Position numbers and translations under genes: made by a program
Origin: CAVQFB01 sp963711675
GTDB lineage: Bacteria; Acidobacteriota; Terriglobia; Terriglobales; Acidobacteriaceae
Assembly: GCA_963711675.1 (NCBI GenBank)
Contig: CAVQFB010000015.1
Span: 62,001 to 126,000, forward strand
Length of the DNA stretch: 64,000 nt
Reading direction: 5' to 3'
Shown here: positions 33,171 through 43,155 of the stretch, piece by piece
Layout of the letters: the number at the start of each line of letters is the position of its first letter
How positions within the stretch are numbered: the stretch's first letter is position 1
Notes under the pieces: model-generated
Database searches by the model: none
Seen by the model: only the letters and a program-made list of their open reading frames with translations
What the model was told of the DNA's origin: nothing

Positions 33171-36100
33171 ATGAAACACGTCATAGTGGTGGTTCTTGCG
33201 GCGTCGGCCGCCTGGGGGCAGTTTGTCTCCAGTGGATCAGGAGTCATGAGCGGAACCGCCCAGTTTGGAGCGCAAACTTTTACTCTGTCGATCAATACTG
33301 GCGGTGCTGGAGCCGGAGCTGAAGTTTCGAATCCTTTGGGGATCAACTGCCCAGGGGCCTGTGCAGCGAGTTTCCCTCCGGGCACGACAATTGATGTTAC
33401 AGCCAGTCCTAACTCCGGTTCGACTTTCGATTGGGTAGGTGGTTGGACAGGCTGCGACCAAAATCCGACTCAATATGTTTGCCGGATTACTCTCAACTCC
33501 AATCGAGCGGTGACCGCAACATACGGAAGTTTGCCACCGAGCGTGAGCCTTACTCCGACGAGTCTCAGTTTTACTGGTCCAGTAGGAGGGGAGCATCACC
33601 GTCCCAGCCCGTCATCCTAACCAACACGGGAGGAGCGACACTATCTATCACCTCGATTGCAACGAACCTTCCATTCGCGCAGACCAATAACTGTGGAAGT
33701 TCATTGCCTTCTGCTTCCAGCTGCGCGATCAACGTGACCTTCACCGCCGCAAGCGGGCACCGTGACGGTTCTCTGACCCTAACCGACAACGCTTCCGATA
33801 GTCCGCAGACCGTGGCTTTGACCGGTTCCGGAGGGCTGCCCGCCACGCTTATGGGGTTACACCTCAACCATAACAGTGTCGGCAGTGAGCATCTTCCCGA
33901 TGACGCGCATTTCCCCATGCCCGCTGTGCCCTTTGGCAGTTTGCGGATGTGGGGATCGAACGAGAACTACCCCAACTCGCCGGGTACGCGCTGGCACTTG
34001 GTAGAAACGGCTAACGGAACGTTCAACTGGACCGTGGTCGATCACTACCTCCAGGAATTGCAGACTCTCGGCGTGACGGACATGAGTTTCGTGTTTGGCG
34101 AAATCACGCCGAACTGGGCGTTGAACGCCAACGAGGGCAACACCTGTACCGGGGGTTCCGGTGGCCGAGGATGTCATCCACCGCAAGACATAGCCGAGGC
34201 GAGTCGGGTGGATGCACGAACGCAGACGGCCTCGGGGACTGCGACGGCAAGTACCAGGGAACCAATGCGTCGTGGCGGGGATGGGTTAAGAACGCAGTCC
34301 AGCACTTCGTGACCAACCCTTACGGCGTACATGTGAGCCTCGTACGAAATATGGAACGAGTTCACCCGCCAGGCCGATTACAACGAGCGGCGCCGGAATG
34401 GCGTCATGGGTCGGCACCCCCAACAGATGCTGCGCTTGGCCGAAGATGCCCGCTGCATTATCAAGGGCGGCATCTCTCAGGTTCACGCCACTGGCGAGAC
34501 TTGCGCCCAGGTGCAGGCGACGGTAGGTCTTTCGGCTCCACTGGACACGGCGGCGCTGATGTTGACGCCCAGCACTCAGGACTTCGGCGATCCCACTTAC
34601 ATTACGCATTGGAATGCGTACACGAACCTGGCCGGCGCGGCAGCGGCGGCCGATGCTATAGCCTTCCATACCTACTCTCACAATGGGACTAGGGTCCAGT
34701 TGGCAGAAAATTCCTTCACGGACTTCAACACGTTCTGGGGGAACATGATCAACTCCGCCATCAAGACTAAGCCCTTTTATTCCACCGAGGGTAACTACGG
34801 CGGCTGGTCTAACCTGCCTGATCTCGACATGGAAGCCGGCTACACCGCGAAATACTTTCTACTACTGCAATCCCTTGGCTTCCAGAAGATTTATCTTTAC
34901 GGTTACGATTACACGAGCGCCAGCGGTGGCGGCGAAGGTGGGCTGTGGATCAAGAATGGCGACACTTACGGCGGTTCCGGCGGGGGAGCATTTACCTGCA
35001 CGGAAAGTGTCCTCGACCAAGGCTGCCTGCTAAAAGACGGGCTGGCTTACAACACCGTAGCCCAGTGGCTTATCGGCGCCACGCTTACTTCTCCTTGCTC
35101 CATCCTGAGCGGCAGCGTCTGGACGTGCGGATACACCCTAGCTGACGGTGTGAGCGCCAAGGCTGTATGGGATGCTTCGCAGACATGCTCGGGCGGAAAC
35201 TGCACCACGTCATCTTATCCGCCAACGGGCAATCTTGGAGCGCAGTGGACACAGTATACCGACGTGTACGGCAATGTTACGCAGATTGCCGGCGGGACGA
35301 CCCACATCAACATTGACTACCGGCCAATTCTCTTGCGCGCGGGAGTAGTCGGCGTATATAGCCTTACCGCGAACAACGCAGGTACTGGTACCGGGACGGA
35401 GCTGTCAAGCCCGTCCGGCATTGACTGCCCTAGCGCGTGTGTGGCGACTTATGCGGCGGGAACCGCCGTCGACATTACGGCCTCCCCGAACTCCGGGTCT
35501 ACGTTCAACGCGGTAGGCGGCTGGACGGGATGCGACTCCAATCCCAGCCAGTACGTTTGCCATGTGGTTCTTAACTCTAACCGGACGATCACGGCGACCT
35601 TCACCCTAAGCTCAGGCGGCGGTCTTTACTCGCAGTCCAATAGGCCACCAGCCTCGTTCTATCCGTACCCGCTGTCTAACAGTTTATGGACGCAGCGCAT
35701 CCCCTCCGATGCCACATCGCATGACCTGGTCCCCGGCAACTACGGGCTGACGGGCAGTTACTCGGCGATGGTCAACTGCGCCATCACCGGCTGCGGATAC
35801 GGAGCCGGGTTCAACGATCCCTACGGGCCGCTGCGTATCTATATCAACAGCTCCGCCTCAGACGGGACCGCGGCCACCAATGACATGGGCAAGCCGCTCT
35901 ACCTGCCCGCGTCGACCGACGTCTTCTATCGCGCCCACGGCGACGGCAACCATGGCAGCGAGTGCTATTACGAAACCAACGTGGACTTCGTATTCCATGC
36001 TCCGAACCAGGCTCAGTTCAGCGGTTGGGGCCAGTACAACGATTCCTTCATGGAAATCTACGACCAGACGCTGGGCCTGTTCGTCTCGTTCTCGCGGGGC

Positions 36101-36964
36101 GGCACGAACGGCCAGATGGCGCTCCCCAACTGCACCTCGCACGACATCAACGCGCCGTGCGATATCGGAACCACGGTGGGCGCCAGCAGTTGCGTGGCGC
36201 AGAGAGCAGGCACCGACAAAGACTGGGGCTGGCAGGTGACCTCGACCGAAAACGTCACGGTCGGGGGACGCGCCATGGTCCTGGGTGGTTCGGGAGACAA
36301 CATCGGCTGGGGCGCGGCTGGGGCGATGGCCTACACCCGCTTTGAAGAGATCATGGGCGGCATCAACCACGCCATCCAGGCCAACCTGCTCTGCGTCAAC
36401 AATGGCGGTTTCATCTTCCCGGCCCATTCGGGAGCGCTGCTGTGTTCGCAATCTTCGATCCAGCCGCCGACGCCGGAAAACTGGCCGCCGGCGGGAGCCC
36501 TGATTTACCTGGCGCTCAGTGACGACCAGATCAATGCCATGAACCTGCCGCCGTTGCAGAAGAATATCCTGCAGCAGAACGCGCACTATGGGTTCTACGT
36601 GTCGGTGACCGGACTAGCCGGGCCCACCTCGCCGATCGCCGGCGATTCGGTCGACAGCGAGCAGTCGTGGTGCATGTTCTTCGGATGCAATTCCTCCATC
36701 TCCAGCCATCACCCGATCTTCGCCTGGCTGCAGGGACAGAAATTGGGATCGCCGAACAGCGACGCGGGAGTTGCGCAACTTACGATGAGCCTGGGGGCGA
36801 ACTCGCCGCACCTTCCCGAATTCCGGATGTCGTACAGCATGCTCTACGGAATTCCACCCGTCGCCGGCCACAACATCCTGTACTACTACCACATCGCCGA
36901 CCCGTGCCTGGTGAAGCGGATGCAGAACCAGGCGCAGCCGGGAAGTATTACGGGGGCGTGCTGA
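33171..36964 (+). CDS. Large secreted protein: InlB-type repeats, HYDIN-like domain and clan-A glycoside hydrolase (three frameshifts)
   Basis: About 1260 residues across frames with changes near 33.58, 34.19 and 34.34 kb. Signal peptide MKHVIVVVLAASAAWG. InlB B-repeat 1 (GTTIDVTASPNSGSTFDWVG), then a choice-of-anchor-D/HYDIN-type Ig domain (LTNTGGATLSITSIATNLPF), then a (beta/alpha)8 hydrolase-like domain starting LMGLHLNHNSVGSEHLP. This domain has YEIWNEF (Glu of WNE is the likely acid/base) and FYSTEGNYGGW (likely nucleophile Glu). InlB repeat 2 (GTAVDITASPNSGSTFNAVG) and an unrecognised, Cys-containing 450-residue C-terminal domain follow. Expected to cut an extracellular polysaccharide. 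It starts 13 bases after the deacetylase gene, so the two are co-transcribed. Confidence 0.75.
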
Positions 36965-37209
36965 TGGCGGGGAGGTGAGGACATACCACAGAAAGGGGCT
37001 GCCATGGTTTCTGTCGGTGCACTTTGACAAGTAGTGGTCCGCCGGCGCCTTTGAGCGGCCAACGATTCGACGAGCGGCACAGCACCCGATCATCAGAGGA
37101 CGCTTGGCGAAGGGGACGAACAACCAGGGGAGAGGCGGCAGTTCGTTGTGATTGAAAGGATCGGATTTCCAGCGGTAAAAGCGCGTAGCGATTGCAAGGC
37201 AGGGTCACT
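36965..37209. other. Intergenic gap before terminase
   Basis: 245 bases separating the secreted-protein genes from the head genes. No gene, terminator or clear promoter seen. Confidence 0.3.
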
Positions 37210-38769
37210 GTGAGTGATGACCTTCCTTTGCTGCGATACCTTGGGCGAGCTTTAGATGCAAGAATTTCGACCTCTAAGTCCGGGCCGACGACGCATCGGG
37301 ATGGGCTAATTATTCCGGCGAGACTCCGAGATGTCCTCATCTCTCGATTGTTAAAGATACGGAGCAAGGCCAGCGGCTTAGTGACTTTGGAACTTAACCG
37401 TGCCCAACAGGAGTACTCCCGATGCTGCAGCAAGCGGAACATTGTTCTGAAGGCTCGGCAGCTCGGCATTACGACCTACGTGGCGGCGAGATTCTTCATT
37501 CAGACGATTACGCAACCTGGGACGATGACAGTTCAAGTGGCACACAATCAGGAATCCGCCGAGGAGATTTTCCGGATCGTACATCGCTTTTGGGAGAATC
37601 TGCCAGATGGCATACGGAAGGGTGTGCTAATGCCTTCGCACTCCAATGTGCGGCAGATTGTCTTCCCCGCGATTGATAGTGAGTATCGCGTCGCTACCGC
37701 AGACGATAACGCTGGGCGGGGGCTTACCATTCAGAATTTGCACTGTTCGGAGGTGGCCCGCTGGTCCGGCGGCGGCGTGGAAGCGTTAGCCTCCCTGCGA
37801 GCGGGTGTTCCACCCGACGGCGACATCGTGTTGGAGTCTACTCCGAACGGCGCCGGGGGCGTGTTTTACGAAGAGTGGCAGCGAGCGGACGAAACAGGCT
37901 ACACAAGACACTTTTTTCCCTGGTGGTATGAGCAATGTTACGAAGGAGATTTGGAAAAGATCAGCCTGCACCCACTCACGCCCGAAGAGCAGGAACTGGT
38001 GGACAGGCATGGGCTCGCCGACGAACAAATCGTGTGGCGCAGGATCAACCGGGCGCAGCTTCGTGGACTCGCTGCGCAGGAATATGCTGAGGATCCTGTT
38101 TCCTGCTTTCGCGCCTCCGGCGATTGCGTATTCGACACGGAAATGGTGGAGCAGATACTCGAAGGAACGACGGAACCGATCGAGGCGCGAGACCATCGTT
38201 GCCTGATGGTATGGCTCCCGGCCCGCTCGGGGCACCAGTACATCATCGGCGTGGATCCAGCAGGTGGTGGTTCAGAAGGAGACTACGCTTGCGCGCAAAT
38301 AATCGATCGCGAGACCGGCGTGCAATGCGCCGAGCTGCACGGGCATTTCCCGCCTCGTGAGTTGGCATCGAAGGTGGCGAAGATCGGACAAGAATTCAAT
38401 CAAGCCTTAATCGCTGTGGAGCGCAATAATCATGGTTATGGTGTATTGGCAAACCTGCGCACAGAGAGTTACCCGAACGTATTTCGTCAGAAGGACCAGG
38501 ATGGATGGCTGACGTCCGCGGCAAGCCGTCCGGCCATGATAGAGAATCTGGCTGCAGTGTTGGCGACGGAGCCCACGCTGTTTCACAGTCCACGATTCCT
38601 GAATGAATGCCGGACGTTTGTGCGGCGGGCGGATGGAAGTTCGGCGGCGGCTACCGGATCGCACGATGACTGCGTGATGGCGATGGCGGTTGCTTTCGCG
38701 GTTCGTCAAGCGGTTGCCGGAACGGCTGCCCGCGAGCCCAGATTCGAATTCGCGAGCCTTGTTTCGTAG
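37210..38769 (+). CDS. terL: Phage terminase large subunit
   Basis: 519 residues; GTG 37210 chosen because AAGGCAGG lies just upstream (TTG 37192 is the longer option). ATPase domain: adenine and Walker A region NIVLKARQLGITTYVAARFF, Walker B-type SEVARW, coupling motif LESTPNG. RNase-H-like nuclease: IIGVDPAGGGSEGDYACAQI (first Asp), AVERNNHGYG (Glu) and TGSHDDCVMAMAVAFA (last Asp pair). All catalytic residues are in place, so it could be active. It packages DNA into proheads with the portal at 40624. No small terminase is seen before it. Two non-structural genes separate it from the portal, which is unusual. Confidence 0.92.
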   Translation: MSDDLPLLRYLGRALDARISTSKSGPTTHRDGLIIPARLRDVLISRLLKIRSKASGLVTLELNRAQQEYSRCCSKRNIVLKARQLGITTYVAARFFIQTITQPGTMTVQVAHNQESAEEIFRIVHRFWENLPDGIRKGVLMPSHSNVRQIVFPAIDSEYRVATADDNAGRGLTIQNLHCSEVARWSGGGVEALASLRAGVPPDGDIVLESTPNGAGGVFYEEWQRADETGYTRHFFPWWYEQCYEGDLEKISLHPLTPEEQELVDRHGLADEQIVWRRINRAQLRGLAAQEYAEDPVSCFRASGDCVFDTEMVEQILEGTTEPIEARDHRCLMVWLPARSGHQYIIGVDPAGGGSEGDYACAQIIDRETGVQCAELHGHFPPRELASKVAKIGQEFNQALIAVERNNHGYGVLANLRTESYPNVFRQKDQDGWLTSAASRPAMIENLAAVLATEPTLFHSPRFLNECRTFVRRADGSSAAATGSHDDCVMAMAVAFAVRQAVAGTAAREPRFEFASLVS

Positions 38770-38917
38770 GGTGAAACACTCAGCCAAACAATCCTCTACC
38801 AGGCAAGTGGGAAGTAATCCACAGGACGCTTGTGCCGGGCGTCACAGATCGGGAGAGTAAGCGTTCCTAGAATCCAATGTTGCTGCCTAAGGTGTAGGTC
38901 GCACCGGTTGAGACTCT

Positions 38918-39721
38918 GTGGCGGTGGATGCCATTCAACACGTACGAAGGATGCGGGGAGGCGCCCAAGGGCACCTCATGCGCTGCTCCGATGGGCATTA
39001 CTACGTAGTAAAGTTCCGAAACAATCCACAGCACCTTAGAGTGTTGGCGAATGAGTTCCTAGCAACGAGGCTGGCAGAGCGAGCCGGCTTGCCAGTGCCT
39101 GGGACCGAGGTCATTGAGGTAGGTGAGTGGTTGATAACGCATTCAGCAGACCTGAGTATTCAGCTGGCGAACGGCGCGATTCCTTGCCAGGCGGGGCTTC
39201 AGTTCGGATCTCGCTATGTGGTCAATCCTCTGGACGGACAGGTGTTGGATTATCTCCCCGTCGAGGTCCTAGACCGCGTTCGTAATCTGGAATCGTTTGC
39301 TGGAATGCTGGCGCTGGATAAGTGGACAGGTAACGCCAACGGCAGGCAAGCAGCGTTCTGGCGGAAGTCACGGGACCGGAAGTACACGGCAGCATTCATC
39401 GATCAGGGCTATTGCTTCAATGCTGGAGAATGGACCTTTCCAGACTATCCGCTCCGCGGTGTCTATCCGCGAAATGAAGTCTACGCGGGCGTACATGGAT
39501 GGGACTCCTTCGAGCCCTGGCTGTCGCGCATCGAGAACATGGAAGACGACTTACTCTGGCAGTTGGCGGGCGAGATCCCCCCTGAGTGGTACGGCGGACA
39601 ATGGGAAGATCTGGAAAGGCTCGTCCGGAGCTTGCTTCAACGGAGAGAATGCGTTCGGGAACTGATTGTGACCTTTGCGACGTCGCCGCGAAGGCCATTT
39701 CCGAACTGGCCGCAGAACTGA
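38918..39721 (+). CDS. HipA-like kinase
   Basis: 267 residues from GTG 38918. HipA-type kinase pattern in order: a Gly-rich N-lobe (RRMRGGAQGHLMR), ATP-binding Lys in HYYVVKFRNNPQ, Glu-bearing helix NEFLATRLAERAGLPVPG, catalytic loop ALDKWTGNANGRQAAF (Asp-x-x-x-x-x-Asn), and metal Asp in AAFIDQGYCFNAGEW. It is shorter than E. coli HipA and matches the HipA-like group that occurs beside DUF3037 proteins. HipA phosphorylates glutamyl-tRNA synthetase and causes growth arrest; the target here is unknown. There is no HipB-like HTH. The next gene, 32 bases on, is a DUF3037 protein, the recurring partner of this group. Confidence 0.82.
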   Translation: MAVDAIQHVRRMRGGAQGHLMRCSDGHYYVVKFRNNPQHLRVLANEFLATRLAERAGLPVPGTEVIEVGEWLITHSADLSIQLANGAIPCQAGLQFGSRYVVNPLDGQVLDYLPVEVLDRVRNLESFAGMLALDKWTGNANGRQAAFWRKSRDRKYTAAFIDQGYCFNAGEWTFPDYPLRGVYPRNEVYAGVHGWDSFEPWLSRIENMEDDLLWQLAGEIPPEWYGGQWEDLERLVRSLLQRRECVRELIVTFATSPRRPFPNWPQN

Positions 39722-39753
39722 GATGAACGTGGCAGTATAAATGTCATCCTGAG

Positions 39754-40557
39754 ATGTCGGATAAACATCAATTCGAATTTTTCCTGCTCCGATATGTTCC
39801 GAATCCGGATGAGGGTGTGAACCTCGGCGTGGTTCTGATCGGAAGTGGAGAGGACCGAGCATTTGCGGATGTCCGTTTCCGCCGCGATTGGCGAGCACTA
39901 CAGTGCATAGACCCTCAGGCCGATATCGAAACATTGCAAGCTTTCGAACGCGAGATTCGAATGCGGCTCGCCGATCCCGCCGATCGCGATATCTTTTTGA
40001 AACAGATGCAGGATTCGTTTTCAAACTTGATCCAGCTCTCGAACACGCATGCGTGCCTCGGTGACGTTCCCGAAAAAGAGCTGGATAACCTCGCCAAGAT
40101 CTATCTGGATCGGGCAACGCGCGGCGGAAAACACTTGCCGAGCGGAAGGCAGAGGATTGTCGCGGCGATGCACAACGCGTTTGATCGGGCGGGCGTGTGG
40201 GAATCGATGATGAAGGACATCCCGGTTGAGAAGTACACCTTCAGGGGCGACCCGCTGAAGATCGACTGCGCCTACCGCCCGAATGGAACCATCAAGATGT
40301 TCCATGCCGTGCCCCTTGCGACGGATGTGAACGTCGCGAAGATTCTCGCTTTCAGTTATCCGCAGATCGTCGAAGGAATTAATAGAGACGAAGGCGCGCG
40401 TGCTCTGCTAACGGCGGTGGTTGAAGACAATCTTGATCGAAGCGATGAGGCCATTCTGTTCGCTCTCGCAACCATGGACAAGAGCCAGATTGCAGTGACA
40501 CCAGTCGGCAACATGCCACAGATCGCCGAAGTGGCCAGGCAAGAGATGCGGCTATGA
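39754..40557 (+). CDS. DUF3037 family protein (HipA-like partner)
   Basis: 267 residues, soluble. It begins FEFFLLRYVPNPDEGVNLGV, the hallmark of DUF3037, with VVLIGSGEDRAFADVRFRRD following. The rest is a mixed alpha/beta region. Members usually sit next to a HipA-like kinase, as here, so a toxin-antitoxin or regulatory pair is a reasonable view. DUF3037 has no known biochemical activity that I can name. The pair lies between terminase and portal on the same strand, so it would be expressed with head genes unless it has its own promoter. Confidence 0.85.
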   Translation: MSDKHQFEFFLLRYVPNPDEGVNLGVVLIGSGEDRAFADVRFRRDWRALQCIDPQADIETLQAFEREIRMRLADPADRDIFLKQMQDSFSNLIQLSNTHACLGDVPEKELDNLAKIYLDRATRGGKHLPSGRQRIVAAMHNAFDRAGVWESMMKDIPVEKYTFRGDPLKIDCAYRPNGTIKMFHAVPLATDVNVAKILAFSYPQIVEGINRDEGARALLTAVVEDNLDRSDEAILFALATMDKSQIAVTPVGNMPQIAEVARQEMRL

Positions 40558-40623
40558 ATTCAATAAGCTGGTTTTAATACCTTCCCGAAGAAGAGCCGGG
40601 GTTGGGCCGGCGCCCAGGAAATC

Positions 40624-41850
40624 ATGAAAATTAAAGCGAAGTTGCGCGGCGCAATGCGCCGTGTGGGAGAGTTCCGTCTGCTTCAGGCTGGCCCCGAGGA
40701 GAAGCGGCGCACCATCCCACTTCCGTCCATCCTCAATACGTACGGTCCGCAGACCAGCCCGATACCAAAGCCCACGTCGGTCAATCTGCGGCGATTTGCG
40801 GAAACGCCGATCGCACGCAAAGCGATCAACACCATCAAGGATCGGATCGCAGGGATGCGATGGCAAGTCCAGACCCGGCGGGGGAAACTGCGTGAGGAGA
40901 CTTCCGACACTGCTCTGCGGGCACGCATCCTGATGGAGAACTTCGACGCCCCGAATCCTGATGATTCGTTTCGCTCCTTGACTGAACAAGTACTCGAAGA
41001 CATCATCGTCGGCGGCTTCGGCGCTATTGAAGTGCAGAGCACGGGATCATCGGGGCACCCACTGATTTTGTGGCCGGTTGATGGCGCCACGATTCGGATG
41101 AAAACGGATTGGGATGGACTGCCGAATTCACCTCGATACGTTCAAGCGACGGGAAGATTCGGAGCAGAAGGCAACATTGTTCTCAACGACGATGAACTGA
41201 TTTATATCCGGCTCAATCCGCGCACTCACACACCGTTTGGACTCGGTCGGCTCGAGGTTGCCTTTGAAACGATCAATGCGTTTCTGAGCGCACACAAATA
41301 TGCATCCCGGCTGGCGTCCAACTCGGTCGTGCAATACGCGCTCTGGTTGAAGGATCTCAGCCCTTCTCATCACGAGCGCCTGATTCGCTGGTGGCAGGAT
41401 GAGATCGAGGGTACGGGACGAGTTCCAATTCTTTCCGTCGAGAACAAACCCGAAGTGCTGAGATTTGGTGGGGGAACAGACGCGGATCTGCGGCTGGCCT
41501 GGCAGGAGTTTCTGATTCGAGTAATTGCCGACGCCTTCGACTTGTCTCCACAATCCTTGGGCCTGGAACGTGACGTGAATCGGTCCACTGCCGCCGAGGC
41601 AGGCGACCAGGTGTTTCGGCAAGCGATCGTTCCGACGGCGAGGCTGCTTGCCGAGCACCTCACGCGTGATGCGATTGCCAAGAAACTCGGCTGGCCCGAC
41701 CTGGAATTCGTATTCACCGACGTAGATGCCCGCAACGAGATGGAAGACGCTCAGATCCAGGAGATTCTGTTGCGCAACGGCGTGTTAACGGTAAATGAAG
41801 TAAGACGAATGAGAGGGCTCGCGCCGACGGCGGGCCAGCAGTCAGGCTAA
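40624..41850 (+). CDS. Phage portal protein
   Basis: 408 residues, the HK97-type portal length. Recognisable parts are RRFAETPIARKAINTIKDRI (N-terminal clip helix), VLEDIIVGGFGAIEVQSTGS, PVDGATIRMKTDWDGLP, DELIYIRLNPRTHTPFGLGR and RVIADAFDLSPQSLGLERDV. In portals the stem and clip helices form the DNA channel at one vertex of the capsid. No frameshift. It has RBS-like AGGA upstream of ATG 40624. It is followed by the protease, scaffold and capsid genes, the classical order. Confidence 0.88.
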   Translation: MKIKAKLRGAMRRVGEFRLLQAGPEEKRRTIPLPSILNTYGPQTSPIPKPTSVNLRRFAETPIARKAINTIKDRIAGMRWQVQTRRGKLREETSDTALRARILMENFDAPNPDDSFRSLTEQVLEDIIVGGFGAIEVQSTGSSGHPLILWPVDGATIRMKTDWDGLPNSPRYVQATGRFGAEGNIVLNDDELIYIRLNPRTHTPFGLGRLEVAFETINAFLSAHKYASRLASNSVVQYALWLKDLSPSHHERLIRWWQDEIEGTGRVPILSVENKPEVLRFGGGTDADLRLAWQEFLIRVIADAFDLSPQSLGLERDVNRSTAAEAGDQVFRQAIVPTARLLAEHLTRDAIAKKLGWPDLEFVFTDVDARNEMEDAQIQEILLRNGVLTVNEVRRMRGLAPTAGQQSG

Positions 41851-41927
41851 CGGCCCGGTTCAACCGAGGACAACCAAGACTCCCCAAGGTCAGATGCACT
41901 CAAAGGTTTCGCCCAGGATGGCAAGTG

Positions 41928-42461
41928 ATGATGAATGTCGAGTTGGAATCGATGGCGATCGAGATGCCGGTCGTGGATGGGCATCCCAATCGAGAACCGT
42001 TTCGAGGAGTATTGACGATAGTTGATCAAGCCTCCGATAGGCCTCCGTCCGGAGCCCGCGGACACCGAGTGTTGCTAACCCGCGCTGCGGCAGAAGCTGC
42101 TCTGGCCTCTCTGCTGGGAATGGCGCTGGATTACTCGCCCTCTCTCGACCGCCACGACACACGCCGTAAAGTCGGCGTCATCACACGAGCTGAAATTGCC
42201 GGCCGCAATCTGGAACTCAGCGGCTATCTCTTTGCCAAAGACTTTCCGGAGATCGTCCAGGAGATCGCTCGTTCGGAGTCGGTGAGCCGCGAAGAACTCC
42301 TGATGTCTGCACTCGGTATGTCATACGAGCTCGCCGACGCAAGGGTGGCAGACATACGCGCAAAAGTATGGACTTTGACGAAAGTCACGTTTACCGGAGC
42401 GGCCATCTTGCGACGCGACAAAGCGGCCTATCGGCAAACATGGATTGAACTCGGCAATTAG
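41928..42461 (+). CDS. Putative capsid maturation protease
   Basis: 178 residues. Start is one of GTG 41925, ATG 41928 or ATG 41931. The fold pattern of prohead proteases is seen in the second half: KVGVITRAEIAGRNLELSGY, LFAKDFPEIVQEIARSESVS, LGMSYELADARVADI, then WTLTKVTFTGAAILRRDKAA. In HK97-type proteases this part carries a His-Ser pair. I cannot place both with certainty, so activity is inferred from position between portal and scaffold. It would cut the scaffold or capsid delta domain during maturation. A Mu-I-like or decoration protein is possible. Confidence 0.6.
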   Translation: MMNVELESMAIEMPVVDGHPNREPFRGVLTIVDQASDRPPSGARGHRVLLTRAAAEAALASLLGMALDYSPSLDRHDTRRKVGVITRAEIAGRNLELSGYLFAKDFPEIVQEIARSESVSREELLMSALGMSYELADARVADIRAKVWTLTKVTFTGAAILRRDKAAYRQTWIELGN

Positions 42462-42534
42462 GCCGGCGTAGTAGCAAGATCCGCAATACGGGCGTCGATT
42501 GGCCCGTTGTCACAGCACTTTCTAAGGAGACCCC

Positions 42535-42969
42535 ATGAATGAAGAGATGAATCAGCAAATGACCGCAACCGCAGAGAGGCTCGCCGCCGCAGCGGAAGCT
42601 CTTGACCGCGTGCTGGAACGACTGGATGCACAGCAGCAAGCGCTCAACGCAAAGGTGGATCGAATTGTGGCCGCGGTGGAAGAACGCTCCGCGTTCATCG
42701 AGCCCGATCCCGCCGCCGCTACCAGCGTTCAGCAAATGCAACAACGCCTTGCGGAACTCGAGAAAGCTAACACCGACCTGAAAGCCCAGACTGCGCGCTT
42801 GGCGCGGAAGACTTTGTCACCGCTTGTCTCCGCGCTGCTCGCCAAGAGCGTAGACAACAGCGGTGAGAAGCTCGATCCCGCTGCCATCGACAAGACTCTC
42901 CAGGCGCTGACCGTCGAGCAGAGGATCGCCGTAAAAGCCGAGATGGCGCGCGCCGGCATGATCGAGTAG
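42535..42969 (+). CDS. Putative scaffolding protein
   Basis: 144 residues, nearly all helical and Ala/Glu/Gln-rich. Long coiled coil from residue 3 to 60 (MNQQMTATAERLAAAAEALD) and 65-95 (MQQRLAELEKANTDLKAQ), with a short basic C-terminal helix (TVEQRIAVKAEMARAGMI). This is the composition and position of a scaffolding protein between protease and capsid. ATG 42535 has AAGGAG five bases upstream. A terminator-like hairpin follows and separates it from the capsid gene. Confidence 0.6.
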   Translation: MNEEMNQQMTATAERLAAAAEALDRVLERLDAQQQALNAKVDRIVAAVEERSAFIEPDPAAATSVQQMQQRLAELEKANTDLKAQTARLARKTLSPLVSALLAKSVDNSGEKLDPAAIDKTLQALTVEQRIAVKAEMARAGMIE

Positions 42970-43012
42970 AGCTAGCCACCACTACTCGGCAAACAGCTTC
43001 GTCGGAAACTCT

Positions 43013-43045
43013 GGGCACGACCACGCGTCGTGCCCTTTCTGTTTT
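43013..43045 (+). terminator. Terminator or attenuator between scaffold and capsid genes
   Basis: GGGCACGAC (43013-43021) pairs with GTCGTGCCC (43027-43035) over a 5-base loop, followed by TTTCTGTTTT. It is a strong intrinsic terminator placed inside the head operon, so the capsid gene may need its own promoter or antitermination. Confidence 0.8.
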
Positions 43046-43155
43046 GTGGACGGCAGGCGGTGAGCGATCGACTGCACTCAGATTGATCAGCGCCGACAAC
43101 TGCGGCCATTCGGCACAGGAATCACACGTAGTCAACTTTCTACTCAGGAGAAAAC

